Assembly: GCA_019347575.1 (NCBI GenBank)
Contig: JAHWKY010000009.1
Span: forward strand, 62,001-126,000
From: Actinomycetota bacterium
GTDB lineage: Bacteria; Actinomycetota; Nitriliruptoria; Nitriliruptorales; Nitriliruptoraceae
Direction of reading: 5' to 3'
DNA: 64,000 nucleotides
Position numbers and translations under genes: made by a program
The notes under the pieces: model-generated
What the model was told of the DNA's origin: nothing
The model's database searches: none
What the model saw: the letters and a program-made list of their open reading frames with translations, nothing else
Part shown: positions 40,398 to 49,792 of the stretch, one piece after another
Layout: the number at the start of each line of letters is the position of its first letter
Position numbering within the stretch: position 1 is the stretch's first letter

Positions 40398-42050
40398 CTG
40401 CTGCTCGACCGCGAGGACGCCCTCGATCGCGTCACGGACGCCCCGGTGGACGTCCTGGTCATCGGAGGAGGCATCACGGGGGCAGGCATCGCCCTCGATG
40501 CGGCCACGCGCGGGTACCACGTGGCGTTGGTTGAACGCGCAGACCTCGCCTCGGGAACGTCGTCGAAGTCCTCGAAGCTGATCCACGGAGGGGTCCGCTA
40601 CCTCGAGCAAGGCGACGTCGGACTCGTCTACGAAGCCGCACGGGAACGGGAGCGGCTGCGGCGCCTGGCTCCCCACCTGGTGCGGCCGCTGGGCTTCGTC
40701 GTCCCCGTCAACAGCGCGCGGTCATCCGTGCTCCTGCGCCTGGGCCTGATCATCTACGACGGCATGCTCGGACTGCGCAACGTGCGCCGCCATCAACGCC
40801 TCGGTCCGGCCGCGGTCCAGGACGCCGTTCCCGGGCTGCGTCGCGGAGCCGATCACGGCGGCTACCTCTACGTCGACTGCCGCACCGACGACGCGCGACT
40901 GACCCTCGCGGTGGTCCAGCGAGCACGTCGGATGGGGGCCGCGGTGGCCAACCACACCGAGGTGGTCGAACTACTGCGTTCGGGCGATCGGGTCGTGGGG
41001 GCGACGGTGCGCGACCGGCTCAGCGGCGCGGAGCGGGACGTGCGTGCCCGCTGGGTCGTCTCCGCGACCGGTGTGTGGGCCGATCGGGTCCGTGGGTTGG
41101 CCCCGGGCCGCGGGGCAGGCTGGTTGACCCCCTCGAAGGGCGTCCACCTCGTCCTGCGCGGGGTGGACGTCCCGCTCCGACGTGCCGTCATCGTGGACAG
41201 TGGGGCGCGCGATCGACGCCGGGTGTTCCTGGTCCCCTGGGGCGAGCAGGTCTACGTCGGAACCACCGACGAGCCGCACGGCGGCAGCGTGGACGAGATG
41301 CGGCTCGACCCACCGGAGGCTGGGTACCTGCTGCATGCCGTCAACGCATCGTTCGGAACGACGCTCGCCCTGCGTGACGTCGTCGGGGCGTGGGCCGGCC
41401 TGCGTCCGCTCCTGCGCGGCCAACAGGAGGCGGCATCCGCGGCATCCAAGGACCTGTCACGGCGCCACGCGATCTTCGAGGACCCCGTCGGCCTCGTCAC
41501 CGTCACGGGCGGAAAGCTGACGACCTACCGGCAGATGGCACAGGACGTCGTCGATCGTCTGGCGGCGGCTGATGGCAACCGACGCCGGTGCGTGACGAGC
41601 CGGATCGCGCTCGGAGCCAGGGGGACCGTCGCCGACGGGCTCGGGCGCGCACGCGCGGTCGCGCGGACCTGGGGGGTCGGCGATGACGTGGCGGCTGCGC
41701 TCTACGCCCGGCACGGCGATGCCGCACCAGCGGTCCTGAGCGCGTGCATCCGTGACGGCGAGGCGGAAACCCTCGTGCCTGACCTGCCCTACCTGGTCGG
41801 AGAGGTGCGGTGGGCGGTGCAGCACGAACTCGGCCGCACGCTCGATGACGTGCTCCAGCGCCGCACCCGGGTCTCCTTGCGACACGCGTCCGCGGGCGGT
41901 GCTGGGATCGACCGAGCCGCTGCCGTGATGGGCACGGTCCTGGGCTGGGACGACGCCGAACGGCAGCGCCAGGTCGACGACTACCTCGGCCGCGTGCGAG
42001 CAGAGCGCGGGGTCGTGCCCCTGCGACAGATCGAGACGCTCAGATCTTGA
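40398..42050 (+). CDS. glpD: Glycerol-3-phosphate dehydrogenase (GlpD, FAD-dependent)
   Basis: Oxidises sn-glycerol 3-phosphate to dihydroxyacetone phosphate, feeding electrons to quinone. About 550 residues: the FAD dinucleotide motif VLVIGGGITGAGIALDAATRGY, SSKSSKLIHGGVRYLEQG, YVDCRTDDARLTLAVVQRA, NATGVW-like SATGVWADRV and GGKLTTYRQMAQD. A C-terminal DAO_C domain (about 395-540) follows. The start is problematic: no ATG/GTG/TTG lies between the -10 at 40371 and a GTG at 40446, which abuts the FAD strand. A CTG at 40398 lies 7 bases after GGAGG and gives the expected N-terminal length. Its end overlaps the convergent lipid kinase by 11 bases. Confidence 0.88.
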   Translation: MLLDREDALDRVTDAPVDVLVIGGGITGAGIALDAATRGYHVALVERADLASGTSSKSSKLIHGGVRYLEQGDVGLVYEAARERERLRRLAPHLVRPLGFVVPVNSARSSVLLRLGLIIYDGMLGLRNVRRHQRLGPAAVQDAVPGLRRGADHGGYLYVDCRTDDARLTLAVVQRARRMGAAVANHTEVVELLRSGDRVVGATVRDRLSGAERDVRARWVVSATGVWADRVRGLAPGRGAGWLTPSKGVHLVLRGVDVPLRRAVIVDSGARDRRRVFLVPWGEQVYVGTTDEPHGGSVDEMRLDPPEAGYLLHAVNASFGTTLALRDVVGAWAGLRPLLRGQQEAASAASKDLSRRHAIFEDPVGLVTVTGGKLTTYRQMAQDVVDRLAAADGNRRRCVTSRIALGARGTVADGLGRARAVARTWGVGDDVAAALYARHGDAAPAVLSACIRDGEAETLVPDLPYLVGEVRWAVQHELGRTLDDVLQRRTRVSLRHASAGGAGIDRAAAVMGTVLGWDDAERQRQVDDYLGRVRAERGVVPLRQIETLRS

Positions 42051-42963
42051 GGTTGAGCGCCTTCGGCAGCAGATCGAACGTCGCCGGCGTCGTGCCCAGG
42101 ACCTCGCCGTCCGCTTCGATCACGAGCGGGTGCGCCGCTTCGATGCGCACGGTCGAGGACTGCCACTCGCGGACGTCGGCGTCCGACAGGTGCTCGCCTG
42201 TGCGCAGCTTGTTCGTCTTCAGGAACACATCCTTCGCGCTGCCACGCCACACCTGGACGTTGAACGTGCCATCGTCCGGGATCGCGCGGGGCGCGACCTT
42301 GAGGTTGCCACCGAAGAACTGACCGTTGGCGACGATCACGTTGCTGATCGGCTCGTCGACCTCGGTGTGATCGATCGTGACCTGCGCCTGCACCAGGTCG
42401 AAGCTGCGGATGGCTCCGACGATAGCGAGCAGGTAGCGGGCCTTGCCCAGCCAGCGCGGGTAGCCGTTGGCCTTCTGCGTCACGACGCCGCCGTACCCGG
42501 CCTCGGCGATGTTGGCGAACAGGTGGACCGCCTCACGGCCGTCGTCCCCGAGTAACCGCACCCGGCCGACGTCGATGGGGTACAGCGTCTCACCATCGAG
42601 GTGACGAGCCAACTTCTCGGGGGCGCGGTCGAGTCCGAACGTGCGGACGAAGTCGCTCCCTGAACCGGCCGGCACGGCACCGAACGCGAGGGCCTCGGGC
42701 GCCGTGCCGCTCTCGATGTCGACCAGTCCGTTGACGACCTCGTGGATCGTGCCGTCTCCGCCCACCGCGACGACGAACCGACGTCCGTCAGCGACGGCAT
42801 CGCGGGCGAGGACGGTCGCGTGGCCCGGTCCCCGGGTCACCGCGATGTCGTGCACCAGGCCGCGGGCCGTGAGCGCCTCGCCCAGTCGACGAAGCACGGC
42901 ATCGCGGCCACGTCCCGCCTGCGGGTTGGCGATGAGCAGCATCGGACCGAAGGGACTGCTCAC
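42040..42963 (-). CDS. Diacylglycerol-kinase-family lipid kinase
   Basis: A 307-residue DAGK catalytic-domain protein (YegS/DgkB type): MLLIANPQAGRGRDAVLRRLGEAL, VAVGGDGTIHEVVNGLVD (the GGDGT ATP-binding motif, about 68-72), FGAVPAGSGSDFVRTF, and a C-terminal beta domain (SNVIVANGQFFGGNLKVAPRAIPDDG). It phosphorylates diacylglycerol or a related polyprenol/sphingoid lipid. The ATG at 42963 overlaps the Fe-S protein stop (ATGA). Its neighbours, an alkyl-DHAP-synthase-like flavoprotein and an Fe-S protein, suggest a lipid pathway. Confidence 0.87.
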   Translation of the reverse strand: MSSPFGPMLLIANPQAGRGRDAVLRRLGEALTARGLVHDIAVTRGPGHATVLARDAVADGRRFVVAVGGDGTIHEVVNGLVDIESGTAPEALAFGAVPAGSGSDFVRTFGLDRAPEKLARHLDGETLYPIDVGRVRLLGDDGREAVHLFANIAEAGYGGVVTQKANGYPRWLGKARYLLAIVGAIRSFDLVQAQVTIDHTEVDEPISNVIVANGQFFGGNLKVAPRAIPDDGTFNVQVWRGSAKDVFLKTNKLRTGEHLSDADVREWQSSTVRIEAAHPLVIEADGEVLGTTPATFDLLPKALNLKI

Positions 42964-44039
42964 GTCACCTTCCCGATGCGATCGGCGACCAGTTCGATCA
43001 GATCGCGCACGTCGACCCCGGCGGCTCCGAGGTGTTCACGCGCTGCAGGGCACGAGGTCACGGTGACATCCGCGGCCGCACGGAGCTGGGCAGACCGGCG
43101 CCCCGCGACCTCAGCCGCAGCCTCGGGCTCGAGGCGCGGGAACTCCATCCCTGCGCCGCTGCAGTGCGTGTCGGCGCCGGCCCCCTCGGGTTCGGCGACG
43201 TGGATCCCGAGGGTGCCGAGCAGGTGCCGGGGCGCCGCGGTGACCGACTCGGTGCGCGCGAGGACGCAGGGGTCGTGCCAGGTGACCTCGAGCCCGGTGC
43301 CCGTGTCGGGAGCGATGTCGACCCTTCCTCCGCTGACGACACCGGCGATGTAGGAGACAGCGTCCACGACGTCGCCACTGGCTGCGGCGCGGACGCTCGG
43401 CAGGCAGTGGGGATCGAGCACGACCGTGCGCGCCCCGTCGTGCGACCCCAGCGCGCGATCGAGCCGCGTCCGGCACGCGGTCGCCTCGTCGATCGCGCCG
43501 AGGTCGTCGAGGCGCGAGCCGCAGCAGCCTGGCGGCACGACGATGCGTAGGTCGTCGCCTGCTGCCGCAGTGATCCGCTCGAACGCGCTGACCGTCTCGA
43601 CCCGGTCGCGGCACCCGGCCACGAGGACGACGGACGCCGTCTCCGGCCCAGCGGGTAGCTCGAGCGGGGGGTGCCCGTCGGGGGTCCGTCCCTCGCCGAC
43701 GTGATCGATCGCGGCACGAGCCGCGTCGACGTCCGCGCCGACCGCGTGCACGGCTGCGCGGCCCGACCGGACCTGCGCCGGGACGTCCTGGTCCTCCCAC
43801 GCGCACGCCGTGGCGCACGCGTGGCACCCGGTGCAGTGGTGCAGCGCCCGTCCGGTGCTGGTGTCGACCTCGGTGCGGCCAGTGGCGATGTCGGCAACCA
43901 CGCGGTGCAGCGACCATGGCGTGGCCTCGTCGCGACCGGTCGCGCGGAGGACCGGGCAGGTGTGGCTGCACAGCTTGGGGCAGAAGCTGCCGTGTACCGC
44001 CAGGTCGGTCAGCTTGGTGTCGATCAGTGGTAGCGTCAC
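42960..44039 (-). CDS. Fe-S / CCG-domain oxidoreductase subunit
   Basis: A 359-residue cytosolic protein. Near the N-terminus are Cys clusters: C20, C24, C28 and then CTGCHACATAC (C68, C71, C74, C78), which can hold one or two [4Fe-4S] clusters. Two cysteine-rich domains follow, with CCG-like VPPGCCGSRLDD and HDPCVLAR...HCSGAG motifs as in heterodisulfide reductase HdrB, GlpC and LutA/glycolate oxidase Fe-S subunits. It probably carries electrons for the FAD oxidoreductase encoded just upstream. The GTG at 44039 overlaps that gene's stop; its own stop overlaps the lipid kinase ATG. Confidence 0.8.
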   Translation of the reverse strand: MTLPLIDTKLTDLAVHGSFCPKLCSHTCPVLRATGRDEATPWSLHRVVADIATGRTEVDTSTGRALHHCTGCHACATACAWEDQDVPAQVRSGRAAVHAVGADVDAARAAIDHVGEGRTPDGHPPLELPAGPETASVVLVAGCRDRVETVSAFERITAAAGDDLRIVVPPGCCGSRLDDLGAIDEATACRTRLDRALGSHDGARTVVLDPHCLPSVRAAASGDVVDAVSYIAGVVSGGRVDIAPDTGTGLEVTWHDPCVLARTESVTAAPRHLLGTLGIHVAEPEGAGADTHCSGAGMEFPRLEPEAAAEVAGRRSAQLRAAADVTVTSCPAAREHLGAAGVDVRDLIELVADRIGKVT

Positions 44040-45490
44040 ACCGGACCTCCCAGTCCGAGCTTGCCGGGGTTGAGCAGGCCCTGCGGATCGAGCGCACGCT
44101 TCACCCGACCCAGCACCTCCCACCCCCCGCCACCGAGGTCCTGTGCGAGCCAGGGCGCACGCAGCAACCCGACCCCGTGGTGGTGCGTCGTCGTCCCCCC
44201 TGCTTCGAGAGTGGCCTGCATCCCCGCCTCCCACGCCGCGTCGTAGCGTGCGAGCGCACGATCCTCGTCACCGTCGTTCACGGCTCCGAGCGTGAAGTAG
44301 ATCGACGAGCCCTCGGGGTACACGTGACTGAAGTGAGCCAACACGAGGTCGCAGTGCTGATCTAGGGCGGCCCTCACCGACTCGTACAGGGGAACGAGAC
44401 GCGACCACACCGCGGCCACCTCCATCGTGTCGAGCATGAGCGCGTCACCGAAGGCACCGCCTGGCTTCACGTAGTCGGCGAAGCGGTAGGACACGTCGTG
44501 TCGGTGTGCGCGCCAGTTCTCTCCCGGCTCGGCTCCGAGGTCGTGGGCACCGTGATCGAGCATGATCCGCCGAGCGGTCTCGGCCACGAACCCCGCCACG
44601 GACTCGGTGCCCTCCGCTGCGACGATGCACAGGCAGCCCTGGCGGTCCGCGTCGAAGCGGGGGACCTCGAGGCCCTGGGATCCGAACACCAGCGCCGTGT
44701 CGGCCTCGTCGTAGAGGCGGTACACGTGTGGCCGCAGACCGGTGCGCAGGAACTCGCGACACGCCCCGAGCGCCGAGGGTATGTCGGGGAACAGCAGCCC
44801 CCGGTCCACGGCGACGTCGGGGCGCGGCCAGATGCGCAGCGTCGCCGACGTGATGATGCCGGTGGTCCCCTCACCGCCGAGGAACAGACGGACCAGGTCG
44901 GGTCCGGCCGCGGACTGCGGACGCGGGGCGTACGTCACCACCGTGCCGTCCGCGAGCACGACCTCGAGACCGACGACCGTTTCCTCGAGCTTGCCGTAGA
45001 ACGATGACGCCTGACCTGCCGAACGGACCGCGAGGAACCCCCCGATGGTCGAGGCCTGGATCGACGACGGGAAGTGCCCCAGCGTCCACCCCCGGTGGGC
45101 CAGGTGGTCCTCCAGCGCCTGACCGGTCACACCCGGCTCCACCGTGACAGTCCCGCTGACCTCGTCGAGTTCACCGATGCGGTTGAGGCCCTTCAGGTCG
45201 ATGGTGACCGCCCCAGGGACCGGCATGGCACCCCCGCACACTCCGGTACCAGCGCCGTAGGGCACCACGCCGATGCCGTGCTCGGTGGACCACCGCAGGG
45301 TCGTGACGACCTCGTCCCGTGTACGCGGACGGACGACCGCCTCGGGTTCCGGCAACGTCGTGCCGGCGCGGCGCTGCATGATCGGGCGCGGCCACCAGTC
45401 GTGAGCGTGCAGGGACCGGACGGTGGCATCGGTGGACACGCGGTCCGAAGCGAGCCGCGCTCGTAGGTCGTCGAGGAGGGAAGCGTCCAC
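44036..45490 (-). CDS. FAD-linked oxidoreductase, alkyldihydroxyacetonephosphate-synthase-like
   Basis: A 484-residue VAO/PCMH flavoprotein. The FAD-binding domain has VPYGAGTGVCGGA (about 75-87), the GHFPSSIQASTIGGFLAVRSAGQASSFYGKLEETVVGLEVVLADG block and a cap domain with the C-terminal motif THHHGVGLLRAPW. The triple-His motif and the 'SaGq-S-YGklEe' segment are those of alkyl-DHAP synthases and relatives, which exchange an acyl for an alkyl chain on DHAP. Glycolate/lactate oxidation is the main alternative, because an Fe-S partner is encoded next. Start GTG/ATG at 45490. Confidence 0.8.
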   Translation of the reverse strand: MDASLLDDLRARLASDRVSTDATVRSLHAHDWWPRPIMQRRAGTTLPEPEAVVRPRTRDEVVTTLRWSTEHGIGVVPYGAGTGVCGGAMPVPGAVTIDLKGLNRIGELDEVSGTVTVEPGVTGQALEDHLAHRGWTLGHFPSSIQASTIGGFLAVRSAGQASSFYGKLEETVVGLEVVLADGTVVTYAPRPQSAAGPDLVRLFLGGEGTTGIITSATLRIWPRPDVAVDRGLLFPDIPSALGACREFLRTGLRPHVYRLYDEADTALVFGSQGLEVPRFDADRQGCLCIVAAEGTESVAGFVAETARRIMLDHGAHDLGAEPGENWRAHRHDVSYRFADYVKPGGAFGDALMLDTMEVAAVWSRLVPLYESVRAALDQHCDLVLAHFSHVYPEGSSIYFTLGAVNDGDEDRALARYDAAWEAGMQATLEAGGTTTHHHGVGLLRAPWLAQDLGGGGWEVLGRVKRALDPQGLLNPGKLGLGGPV

Positions 45491-45513
45491 AGCGCGAGCC
45501 TACTGGCGGCGCG

Positions 45514-48219
45514 TCACGCCTCGACGATGCCCCGCCGCAGCGCATCGACGGCGTGGCGTGCTCGGGTGGACGTCTCCTCGGTCGTGACGTCACGCAGCTG
45601 GCCCACGAGGTCCGCGACCTGCTTGGTCACCCGCACGAAGTCACCGCCGGACAGCTCGAGTGAGCCCAGCGCGTCATCCAGACCCGCCCCGTTCGCCCAC
45701 CGGTACGCCGGGGCGACGAACCCCGCGTCCAGGTCGCGCAGCGGTTCGAGATCGGCCTGCCGCTCCCGGCGACGCAGGTGATCCGCGAGACCCTCGATCT
45801 CGTTCAGGGCGGAGCTCAGACCGGCCGTCGGGATCTCGGGATCGGGGGTGGCCTCGCCGCCACGCGGCTCGTAGGCGAAGAACGCTGCCACACCGGCCAG
45901 CTCCGCCGCACCGAGGCCGTCCAGGACCCCACGCCGGACGCTCTCGGCGATGCAGAGGTCCGCCTCCGCGTAGATCCCGGCGAGGGTCGTCCCCACCTCG
46001 GTCGGCTGCTCGTCCACGACGTACCCCAGGTCCGTCAGCACGTGCAGGATGCGGTCGAACTGCCGCACCAGCGAACCGGTCCGCCGCTGGATGTCACGAC
46101 GCATGCGCTCGGCATCGCGCGCCACCTCGTCGAAGCGGTGCTGCCAGCGTTCGTGGTCGCTGCGGTCGGGACAGTCGTGGCACGGGTGCGCGCGGACGCG
46201 GCGCCGGAGCTCCTCGACCTCCTCGGACGGGCCCTGCTGCACCGGCAGCGGGGGCTGCACCTCTAGCGGCGGCTCCACCGATCGCAGCCGCGAGGCGACG
46301 ACCTCGCGGTACTCCCGCTGCCGGGCGTTGCCGTGGGTCGGCAGTTCGACCCGACCGGCGATCAAGGGTGGTGCGTCGAGTTCGCGCGTCCCGACGCGTT
46401 CGAGCCGGCGGTCCTCGGTCACGACCTGCGCGAGCACGTCGCCCCGCTTGGTCTCGCGCAACGTCACGACCGCCGCCAAGCCGCGACGCGGCAGCCACGG
46501 CAGCGCCAGCACATCACCCGGGAGGAGGCTCGCGAGTCCCGTCCGGACGGCATCGCCGGCCGTGGCCGCCCGCTCCCGTGCCTCCCGTTTCTCCCGCTGA
46601 CTCAGCTCGCGACGGAGCGCGGCGTACTCCGTCCAGTCGCCTCGGTCGCACCGCAGGTGCTGGGAGTAGCCACGCATGGCATCGTCGAGACGTGCCAGCT
46701 CCTTGCCGGTGCCGGCGACCGCGCGGTCCGCCTGGAACTGCGCGAACGACGCACCGAGCAGGGTCTCGGCGTCCGCGCGCGAGCGGTAGCGCAGCAGGTT
46801 GACCGCCATGTTGTACGACGGCTCGAACGACGACCGCAGCGGGTACGTGCGGGTGCCCACCAACCCAGCAACGGTCGGGAAGTCGAGATCGCGCTGGTAG
46901 AGCACCACCGCGTGACCGATGTCGTCGATCCCGCGACGCCCCGCCCGACCTGTCAGCTGGGTGTACTCGCCCGGCGTGAGCAGCGCGTGCTGCTCGCCAT
47001 CCCACTTCTCGAGCCGTTCGATGACCACGGTGCGCGCGGGCATGTTGATCCCGAGGGCCAACGTCTCGGTCGCCACGACGAGCTTGAGCAGGCCGCGCTG
47101 GAACGCCACCTCGACCGCCTCCTTGAACGCCGGGACGAGTCCGGCGTGGTGGGCGGCGATACCGTGAAGCAGAGCTTGGCGCCACGCCGAGTAGCCCAGT
47201 ACGTCGAGGTCGCGTGAGGGGATGTCGGTGGCGACCGCTTCCGCGATGGCGTCGAGCTCCCGCCGCTCCTGCTTGCTGGCCAGCTTGAGGCCCGCCCGGA
47301 CGAGCTCCTCCACCGCGCCCTCGCACCCAGCGCGGCTGAACACGAACACGATCGCCGGCAGCCAACCGCGCGACCGGAGCTCCTCGACCACCTGCCAGCG
47401 AGCCGGCCACCGCAGCCGGGGGCCAGCTCTCACCCGACGGCCCTTGCTGGAGACCCGGTGGCCCCGTCCGGACCGGCGCTCCAGCATCACGACCTCGGGG
47501 TTGGGGACGCCGGCGAGTGCCTGGGCGGCTCGTTCCTGCTGCTCGGCCGTCGGTGACTTGCGTCGGCCGGTCGTGAACGTGGGGTAGATGCGGTCGTTGA
47601 CGAAGTAGTGGTGGCGCAACGGCACGGGGCGACGCTCCTCGATGATCACCTCGCAACCGTCGCGGACGGACGCGAGCCAGTCACCGAACTCCTCGGCGTT
47701 GCTGACGGTGGCCGAGAGCGCCGCGACCTGCACGGCCTCGCTCAGTTGGATCAGCACCTCCTCCCACACCGCTCCGCGCTCGCGGTCAGCGAGGTAGTGC
47801 ACCTCGTCGAGCACCACGTAGCGCAGACCCACGAGCGTCGACGAGCGCTCGTAGAGCATGTTGCGGAGGACCTCGGTGGTCATGACGACCACCGGCGCCT
47901 CGCCGTTGATCGAGCGGTCGCCGGTCAACAGCCCGACGTTGGCTGCACCGTGCCGCTCAACGAGGTCGCGGTACTTCTGGTTCGACAGGGCCTTGATCGG
48001 CGTCGTGTAGAAGCACTTCCCTCCCCGGTCGATCGCGTACCAGCAAGCGAACTCGCCCACGACGGTCTTGCCGGCGCCGGTCGGGGCGGCGACGAGCACG
48101 GATGCACCCCGCAGCAACGCGGAGACCGCCTGCTGCTGGAAGCGGTCCAGCGGGAAGCCGTAGCCCTCCTGGAACCGGGCGACCGCCGACCCGCGATCCT
48201 CGTCGGGAGCTGGACTCAC
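45514..48219 (-). CDS. helY: Ski2/Mtr4-like DEAD/DEAH RNA helicase HelY
   Basis: A 901-residue superfamily 2 helicase. Motif I APTGAGKT (about 44-51), YTTPIKALSNQKYRDL (Ia), TTEVLRNMLY, motif II DEVHYLAD (about 137-144), ALSATVSN (III), then the second RecA domain with NMPARTVVIE and QLTGRAGRRGIDDIG (VI). An arch/KOW-like insertion and a DSHCT C-terminal domain complete the Ski2-like layout. It probably unwinds structured RNA. Its position after tatA-tatC is the one known from mycobacteria. The GTG start at 48219 overlaps the upstream gene's stop by 4 bases. Confidence 0.92.
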   Translation of the reverse strand: MSPAPDEDRGSAVARFQEGYGFPLDRFQQQAVSALLRGASVLVAAPTGAGKTVVGEFACWYAIDRGGKCFYTTPIKALSNQKYRDLVERHGAANVGLLTGDRSINGEAPVVVMTTEVLRNMLYERSSTLVGLRYVVLDEVHYLADRERGAVWEEVLIQLSEAVQVAALSATVSNAEEFGDWLASVRDGCEVIIEERRPVPLRHHYFVNDRIYPTFTTGRRKSPTAEQQERAAQALAGVPNPEVVMLERRSGRGHRVSSKGRRVRAGPRLRWPARWQVVEELRSRGWLPAIVFVFSRAGCEGAVEELVRAGLKLASKQERRELDAIAEAVATDIPSRDLDVLGYSAWRQALLHGIAAHHAGLVPAFKEAVEVAFQRGLLKLVVATETLALGINMPARTVVIERLEKWDGEQHALLTPGEYTQLTGRAGRRGIDDIGHAVVLYQRDLDFPTVAGLVGTRTYPLRSSFEPSYNMAVNLLRYRSRADAETLLGASFAQFQADRAVAGTGKELARLDDAMRGYSQHLRCDRGDWTEYAALRRELSQREKREARERAATAGDAVRTGLASLLPGDVLALPWLPRRGLAAVVTLRETKRGDVLAQVVTEDRRLERVGTRELDAPPLIAGRVELPTHGNARQREYREVVASRLRSVEPPLEVQPPLPVQQGPSEEVEELRRRVRAHPCHDCPDRSDHERWQHRFDEVARDAERMRRDIQRRTGSLVRQFDRILHVLTDLGYVVDEQPTEVGTTLAGIYAEADLCIAESVRRGVLDGLGAAELAGVAAFFAYEPRGGEATPDPEIPTAGLSSALNEIEGLADHLRRRERQADLEPLRDLDAGFVAPAYRWANGAGLDDALGSLELSGGDFVRVTKQVADLVGQLRDVTTEETSTRARHAVDALRRGIVEA

Positions 48220-49022
48220 GACGCCGCTGGTGACGGTGCCTCGGTGGCGTCGGTCCCGTCGGGCGCGGGCGCGGTGGGAGCCTCGGTGGCGGGGGCGGTC
48301 GGAACCGGTTCCGTCGGTATCACCGGAGGTGCGAACCGTTCTGCCGGGTCCTGTGTCGGGCCGGTCACGGGTGGCAGGATCGGAGCGACCGGAGGCGCCC
48401 CCGGGTCACCTCCCTGGAGCCCGACGAGGGCTCGCGTCGCCTGATCGAGCATGGCCTCGGCCATCGCGCGCAACCGGGACGCCTCGACGAGCAGCTCGTT
48501 GCGTGCCACCCCCTCGTGTGCGGCAGCCGCCCCGAGGACCTCGATCGCCTGGCTCGTCAGCCGCAACGCGTCCAGGTACAGCGCGTGCACCGCCGCCCCC
48601 TCAGCCGGCACCTCGACGGCCTCGAGGCGTGTCAGGGCGTCGTTGATGGCCATCGACCACGCCTCGTGGTTGTCGATTATCGGCGTGACGTCGTCGGCCA
48701 GGGTGCCCTGCTCCACCAGCCCGGCCACCGCGGGGCGGTCGGCCGTTCCCACCGTCCAGACCGCGTTCCCCTCGTTGGCGATCGGCACGACCTGCTCGGT
48801 GATGACCTCAGCCGCTGCTTCGTTCGGCGAGTCGCTGGCCAGCCCAACACCGATACCGAGGCCGATCAGCACGGCGATGACGACGTACGCGAGGATGGCG
48901 GGGAGACCACGCCAGGGGGGTCCCGCGGCAGCCCGCCGCTCGGCCCGTTCACGTTTCGCGAAGAGCCGCTCCTGCACGTGGGGGGGGACCCTCCCGGGGC
49001 GCGGACCACGGGTGTCGCTCAA
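48216..49022 (-). CDS. Single-span membrane protein between tatC and helY
   Basis: A 268-residue protein: a basic cytoplasmic N-terminus (RPGRVPPHVQERLFAKRERAERRAAA), one membrane helix (LPAILAYVVIAVLIGLGIGVGLA, about 44-66), a helical extracytoplasmic domain, and a Pro/Thr/Ala-rich tail (about 205-268). No catalytic motif is seen. The start is TTG at 49022, overlapping the tatC stop as TTGA; no ATG/GTG fits. It overlaps helY too, so it is firmly in the tat-helY operon. Its function is unknown. Confidence 0.65.
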   Translation of the reverse strand: MSDTRGPRPGRVPPHVQERLFAKRERAERRAAAGPPWRGLPAILAYVVIAVLIGLGIGVGLASDSPNEAAAEVITEQVVPIANEGNAVWTVGTADRPAVAGLVEQGTLADDVTPIIDNHEAWSMAINDALTRLEAVEVPAEGAAVHALYLDALRLTSQAIEVLGAAAAHEGVARNELLVEASRLRAMAEAMLDQATRALVGLQGGDPGAPPVAPILPPVTGPTQDPAERFAPPVIPTEPVPTAPATEAPTAPAPDGTDATEAPSPAAS

Positions 49023-49792
49023 GCGCGCTTCCTCCTGCTCCGGTCGATGAGCCAGGCAGCCAGGATAGAGCTCTCGTAGAACAGAGCCATCGGCACGGCC
49101 ATGAACAGCAGGGTGATGGCGTCCGTGGTGGGCGTCACCAGAGCCGCGACGACGACGTTGAGGACCAGCGCGTACGGCCGGAACCGACGGAGCTGGGTCG
49201 CGTTCACGACGCCCACGAGCGCCAGCAAGATCAGCGCGAGCGGCAGCTCGAACACCAGCCCGAACGCGATGGCCGTGGTGAGCAGGAAGGAGATGTAGGC
49301 GTCGGCGGTGAGCAGGGGTGCGATGCCCTCGCCGCCGAACCCGAGCAGGATCTCGAGGCCCTTCGGGATGATGAGGTAGGCGAAGGCGATCCCGGCGGCG
49401 AACATGACCTGGCTGCCGACCACGAAGGGCAGCGCGTAGCGTCGCTCCCGCGTCGTGAGTCCCGGCGTGATGAAACGCCACAGCTGGTAGAAGATCACCG
49501 GACCCGTCACGAACGCTCCGAAGAGCAGCGACACCTTGATGCGTACCGAGAACGGCTCGAGTGCCCGGTTCGCGACCAGAGCACAGCCGCCGTCGGCGCC
49601 CGTCGGTCGGAAGGACGAGGGGATGTCGCAGTACGGAGCGATGAGGAACTCGAGCAGGTCGGGGAAGACCACGTAACCGACGATCGCGCCCCCCACGAGG
49701 GCGAGCGCGATGCGTACGAGTCGGGTCCGCAGTTCGGCGAGGTGCTCCGTGAGGGTCATCTCGCCGGACGTGCCCGCCTGCCCTGCGGTCAC
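49019..49792 (-). CDS. tatC: Twin-arginine translocase subunit TatC
   Basis: The 257-residue, six-helix core of the Tat translocon, which recognises twin-arginine signal peptides. Conserved elements: MTLTEHLAELRTRLVRIALAL (N-terminal Glu/His-Leu-x-E-L-R), the FxVRIKVSLLFGAFVTGPVIFYQLWRFITPGLTTRERR segment, FVVGSQVMFAAGIAFAYLIIPKGLE, SFLLTTAIAFGLVFELPL and VVAALVTPTTDAITLLFMAVPMALFYE. Starts at GTG 49792, overlapping the tatA stop. Confidence 0.96.
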   Translation of the reverse strand: MTAGQAGTSGEMTLTEHLAELRTRLVRIALALVGGAIVGYVVFPDLLEFLIAPYCDIPSSFRPTGADGGCALVANRALEPFSVRIKVSLLFGAFVTGPVIFYQLWRFITPGLTTRERRYALPFVVGSQVMFAAGIAFAYLIIPKGLEILLGFGGEGIAPLLTADAYISFLLTTAIAFGLVFELPLALILLALVGVVNATQLRRFRPYALVLNVVVAALVTPTTDAITLLFMAVPMALFYESSILAAWLIDRSRRKRA

